Origin: Brevundimonas sp.
GTDB taxonomy: Bacteria; Pseudomonadota; Alphaproteobacteria; Caulobacterales; Caulobacteraceae
Assembly (NCBI GenBank): GCA_022712235.1
Contig: JALAGW010000337.1
Span: forward strand, 1-9,752
Direction: 5' to 3'
DNA: 9,752 bases
The position numbers and the translations under genes were made by a program. This document shows positions 7,774 to 9,752 of this stretch, piece by piece. The notes below the pieces were generated by a model, which worked only from the letters and a program-made list of their open reading frames with translations, searched no databases and was not told where the DNA came from. Positions within the stretch are counted from its first letter, which is position 1. Each line of letters begins with the position of its first letter.

Positions 7774-9171
7774 TCAGATGTGGATGGCGTGGCCCAGGGC
7801 GCGGAGGCTGGCCTCGTGGAAGGCCTCGCCCAGGGTCGGGTGGACGTGGATGGTGCCGGCCACGTCTTCCAGCACGGCGCCCATTTCCAGCATCTGGGCG
7901 AAGCTGTTGGACAGTTCCGAGACGTGCTGGCCGACGGCCTGGATGCCGAGGATGCGGTGGTCGGTCTTCGAGGCGATGACGCGGACGAAGCCGCCGTCCT
8001 CGCCGGCCTCGATGGCCAGGGCGCGGCCGATGGCGGCGAAGGGGAAGACGGCCTGGATCACGTCGTCGCGGCCCTTGACGTCGTCGACGCCGCGGCCCGC
8101 CGAGACGATTTCCGGCGCGGTGAAGCAGACGGCGGCGATGGTGACGGGATCGAAGACGCGGTCATGGCCCGCGATGATCTCGGCGACGACCTCGCCTTGG
8201 GCCGAGCCCTTGTGCGCCAGCATGGGCTCGCCGGTCAGGTCGCCGACGGCCCAGACGTTCTTCATGCTGGTGGCGCAGCGCTGGTCGATCTTCACGAACG
8301 GGCCGTCCATGGCCACGCCCATGGTCTCCAGACCCCAGCCCTGGGTGCGCGGACGACGGCCGACGGTGACCAGCACCTTGTCGGCGTCCAGCTGCATCGG
8401 ATTGCCGTCCTTGTCGGTGACATTCAGCTTGCCGTCTCCGAAACCGCCCGCGCGAGCGCCGAGCAGCAACTGGACGCCATGCTTCTCCAGCCATTTGGCG
8501 ACCGGGTCGGTCAGGGCCTTGTCGTAGAGCGGCAGGATGCGCTCGGCCATCTCGACGATGGCCACCTCGGCGCCCAGCTTGCGGAAGGCGATGCCCAGTT
8601 CCAGGCCGATATAGCCGCCGCCGACGACGACCAGCTTCTTCGGCACTTCCGGCAGGCTCAGGGCCTCGGTGGACGAGATCACGTCGCCGCCGAAGGGCAG
8701 GAAGGGCAGTTCGACCGGCTCGGACCCCGTGGCCAGGATGACGTGCTCGGCGGTGATGCGGATGTCGCCGTCGTCGGTTTTGACGGTGCTGGTCTTGGCG
8801 TCCGCGAACTCGGCCCAGCCCTTGCCGACCTTGACCCTGGCCTTCTTCAGCAGGGCGGCGACGCCGGCGTTCAGCTTGCTGACAATGCCGTCCTTCCACG
8901 CGACCGTCTTCGACAGGTCGATGGCCGGGGCCGCGGCCGAGATGCCCAGGGTCCCGTCGCCAGCGGCCTTGGCCACCGTCTCATACTTGCCCGCGGCGTG
9001 GATGATGGCGGTGGACGGGATGCATCCGACGTTCAGGCAGGTGCCGCCGAGGCCGGGGGAAGCGTCCACCAGAACGGTCTCCAGCCCCAACTGGCCGCAA
9101 CGGATCCCCGCGACGTAACCGCCGGTGCCGGCGCCGATGATCAGGACTTTGGTTTTCAGGGTCTGGGTCAT
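7774..9171 (-). CDS. lpdA: Dihydrolipoyl dehydrogenase (E3), LpdV-like
   Basis: Flavoprotein that reoxidises dihydrolipoamide on 2-oxoacid dehydrogenase complexes, passing electrons through a disulfide and FAD to NAD+. At 465 aa it has normal length. FAD-binding GAGTGG lies at residues 13-18, redox disulfide C45/C50 in GGTCLNVGCIPS, NAD-binding GGGYIGLELG at 184-193 with the ribose-binding acid E207, a second FAD motif VGRRPR...WAVGD ending at D311, and the catalytic pair H444/E449 in HVHPTLGEAFHEA. The C-terminal half (AVCFTAPEI, VLEDVAGTIHVHPTLGEA, ALGHAIHI) recalls Pseudomonas LpdV, the E3 of the branched-chain keto-acid complex, so that assignment is favoured but not proven. One oddity: the lysine that normally follows CIPS is Thr54. 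The start at 9171-9169 is chosen because homology begins there and its ATGA overlaps the stop of the upstream gene; Met at 9213 would add 14 atypical residues. The ribosome site is weak (GAGA at 9180-9177), which suggests coupled translation. Confidence 0.96.
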   Translation of the reverse strand: MTQTLKTKVLIIGAGTGGYVAGIRCGQLGLETVLVDASPGLGGTCLNVGCIPSTAIIHAAGKYETVAKAAGDGTLGISAAAPAIDLSKTVAWKDGIVSKLNAGVAALLKKARVKVGKGWAEFADAKTSTVKTDDGDIRITAEHVILATGSEPVELPFLPFGGDVISSTEALSLPEVPKKLVVVGGGYIGLELGIAFRKLGAEVAIVEMAERILPLYDKALTDPVAKWLEKHGVQLLLGARAGGFGDGKLNVTDKDGNPMQLDADKVLVTVGRRPRTQGWGLETMGVAMDGPFVKIDQRCATSMKNVWAVGDLTGEPMLAHKGSAQGEVVAEIIAGHDRVFDPVTIAAVCFTAPEIVSAGRGVDDVKGRDDVIQAVFPFAAIGRALAIEAGEDGGFVRVIASKTDHRILGIQAVGQHVSELSNSFAQMLEMGAVLEDVAGTIHVHPTLGEAFHEASLRALGHAIHI

Positions 9172-9644
9172 GGGTGTCTCGATAGAGATTGACCGGCGCT
9201 TGCCGCTCGCCAATCGCTCATGAAGCTGTCGATGTAGTCGGCGTCAGCCCTCAAAACATAGAGCCAACGATTGTCTGCGAGGCCGTCTGGGTTCGCCATA
9301 ACGATGACCTTCAATCCGCTGCGAGGCGGATTATCGGATTGGTCATCCATGAGGAAGAACCAGTTGGTGCAAGCCCCTGCCTCAAACGACAGCCGGAACG
9401 GCTCAGGTGGCGCAGGACCCCAGATCGCGGTGGTGGGTCTGATGGTGAAGTCGAGATTGTCTCCGTGCTGATCGTGCAGGATGACGTTTTCGATCCGCGC
9501 TTCATACACGCTAGTGACCGCACGAAGGTCCCTCGTCCTTGCCTCCACTTGATCCCCAGGCGCTGGCGTGCAGGCGAGCGCGAGCGCGGGCGCGGCGCTG
9601 AGCGTCGCGAGCATGGTGGCGATGATCAGGGCGCCAGTCTTCAT
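9168..9644 (-). CDS. Secreted hypothetical protein, possibly NTR/TIMP-like
   Basis: A 158-residue protein that I do not recognise with certainty. Residues 1-24 form a signal peptide (MKTG, a hydrophobic core, then APALALA before Cys25), so it is probably periplasmic or secreted. The lipobox is poor, so a lipoprotein is less likely. Only two cysteines, C25 and C92, remain in the mature part and could form a disulfide. A mature start at Cys, a strand pattern VTSVYEARIENV, then F-x-I and an IWGPAPPEPFRL stretch, then an ACTNWFF segment, loosely recall bacterial NTR/TIMP-like domains; this is a weak guess. The ATG at 9644-9642 is chosen over the one at 9668 because AAGGAGGAGG (9660-9651) lies 6 nt upstream of it and the signal peptide begins there. 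The stop overlaps the E3 start by 4 nt. GC by hand count is about 58% over 9241-9540, clearly below the rest of the window, which suggests a separate origin. Confidence 0.8.
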   Translation of the reverse strand: MKTGALIIATMLATLSAAPALALACTPAPGDQVEARTRDLRAVTSVYEARIENVILHDQHGDNLDFTIRPTTAIWGPAPPEPFRLSFEAGACTNWFFLMDDQSDNPPRSGLKVIVMANPDGLADNRWLYVLRADADYIDSFMSDWRAASAGQSLSRHP

Positions 9645-9663
9645 CTGCTGCCTCCTCCTTCCG

Positions 9664-9690
9664 CTCATCCCCGCGGAGGCGGGGACCCAG
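9664..9690. repeat. Short GC-rich palindromic intergenic repeat
   Basis: CCCCGC (9669-9674) pairs with GCGGGG (9679-9684) over a GGAG loop, flanked by CTCAT on one side and ACCCAG on the other. This layout of a CCCCGC hairpin with ACCCAG matches, from memory, a repeat found many times in alphaproteobacterial genomes. It lies just upstream of the ribosome site of the secreted-protein gene and just after the possible gene tail at 9698-9752. No U-run follows on the minus strand. Confidence 0.6.
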
Positions 9691-9697
9691 GTTTCGG

Positions 9698-9752
9698 CTA
9701 CGCGCTCAAAGTCTCGGTCAGATCGCGCCAGCCAGGGTTCATGTCTTCAATC
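9698..9752 (-). CDS. Possible C-terminal tail of a gene entering from the right edge
   Basis: On the minus strand, one frame reads IEDMNPGWRDLTETLSA and then TAG at 9700-9698. The composition looks like a real protein end, and the stop falls just before the hairpin repeat, as expected at a gene boundary. With only 17 residues the product cannot be identified. If the E3 below belongs to a branched-chain keto-acid operon, an E2 or E1 gene would be expected nearby, but this tail does not resemble an E2 end that I know. The TAG stop differs from the TGA used by the other genes. Confidence 0.35.
   Translation of the reverse strand, partial: IEDMNPGWRDLTETLSA

Noticed and set aside
7732..9192. A 486-codon open frame on the plus strand opposite the E3 gene
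   Set aside because: This is the same GC-bias effect. It begins inside the repeat element and has no family features, while the minus strand holds a complete E3.

Overview
The window is about 70% GC, with strong GC bias at third codon positions, TGA stop codons at the end of all five genes whose ends are seen and judged complete, and protein sequences typical of Caulobacterales. A Brevundimonas- or Caulobacter-like alphaproteobacterium is the best guess. This rests on recalled protein style and repeat types, not on a search. Most of the window is ordinary chromosomal housekeeping. I found no phage, conjugative, CRISPR or defence module.

Layout, left to right. (1) 1-1862, minus: a BetT-type choline/betaine (BCCT) transporter whose C-terminus runs off the left edge. 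(2) 1863-2015: a divergent intergenic stretch in which I see no convincing promoter. (3) 2016-4298, plus: a TonB-dependent outer-membrane receptor that stays in one frame over 760 codons but carries two internal stops (TAG at 3168-3170, TAA at 3369-3371). It is annotated as a pseudogene, and an intrinsic terminator follows it. (4) 4469-7057, plus: an intact ClpB disaggregase with a leader that can fold two ways. It ends at a terminator that also works for the converging gene on the other strand. (5) 7183-7539, minus: a small YCII-like protein whose Shine-Dalgarno sequence is buried in a perfect hairpin. (6) 7601-7769: a palindromic repeat element made of two inverted 55-nt units whose central hairpin stems differ in sequence but keep their pairing. 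(7) 7774-9171, minus: a dihydrolipoyl dehydrogenase (E3) resembling the branched-chain keto-acid dehydrogenase type. Its start overlaps by 4 nt the stop of (8), a secreted protein of lower GC at 9168-9644. (9) A short GC-rich hairpin repeat at 9664-9690. (10) A possible gene tail at 9698-9752, minus.

Functionally the genes are loosely linked. BetT imports choline or betaine for osmoprotection, ClpB recovers aggregated proteins after heat or other stress, and E3 reoxidises lipoamide on 2-oxoacid dehydrogenase complexes. The secreted protein is translationally coupled to E3 but has no evident metabolic link to it. The points most worth a second look are the twice-interrupted receptor, the covarying repeat pair, the missing flavin-site lysine in E3, and the hidden ribosome binding site of the YCII-like gene. 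I did not find strong evidence for a wholly new system.
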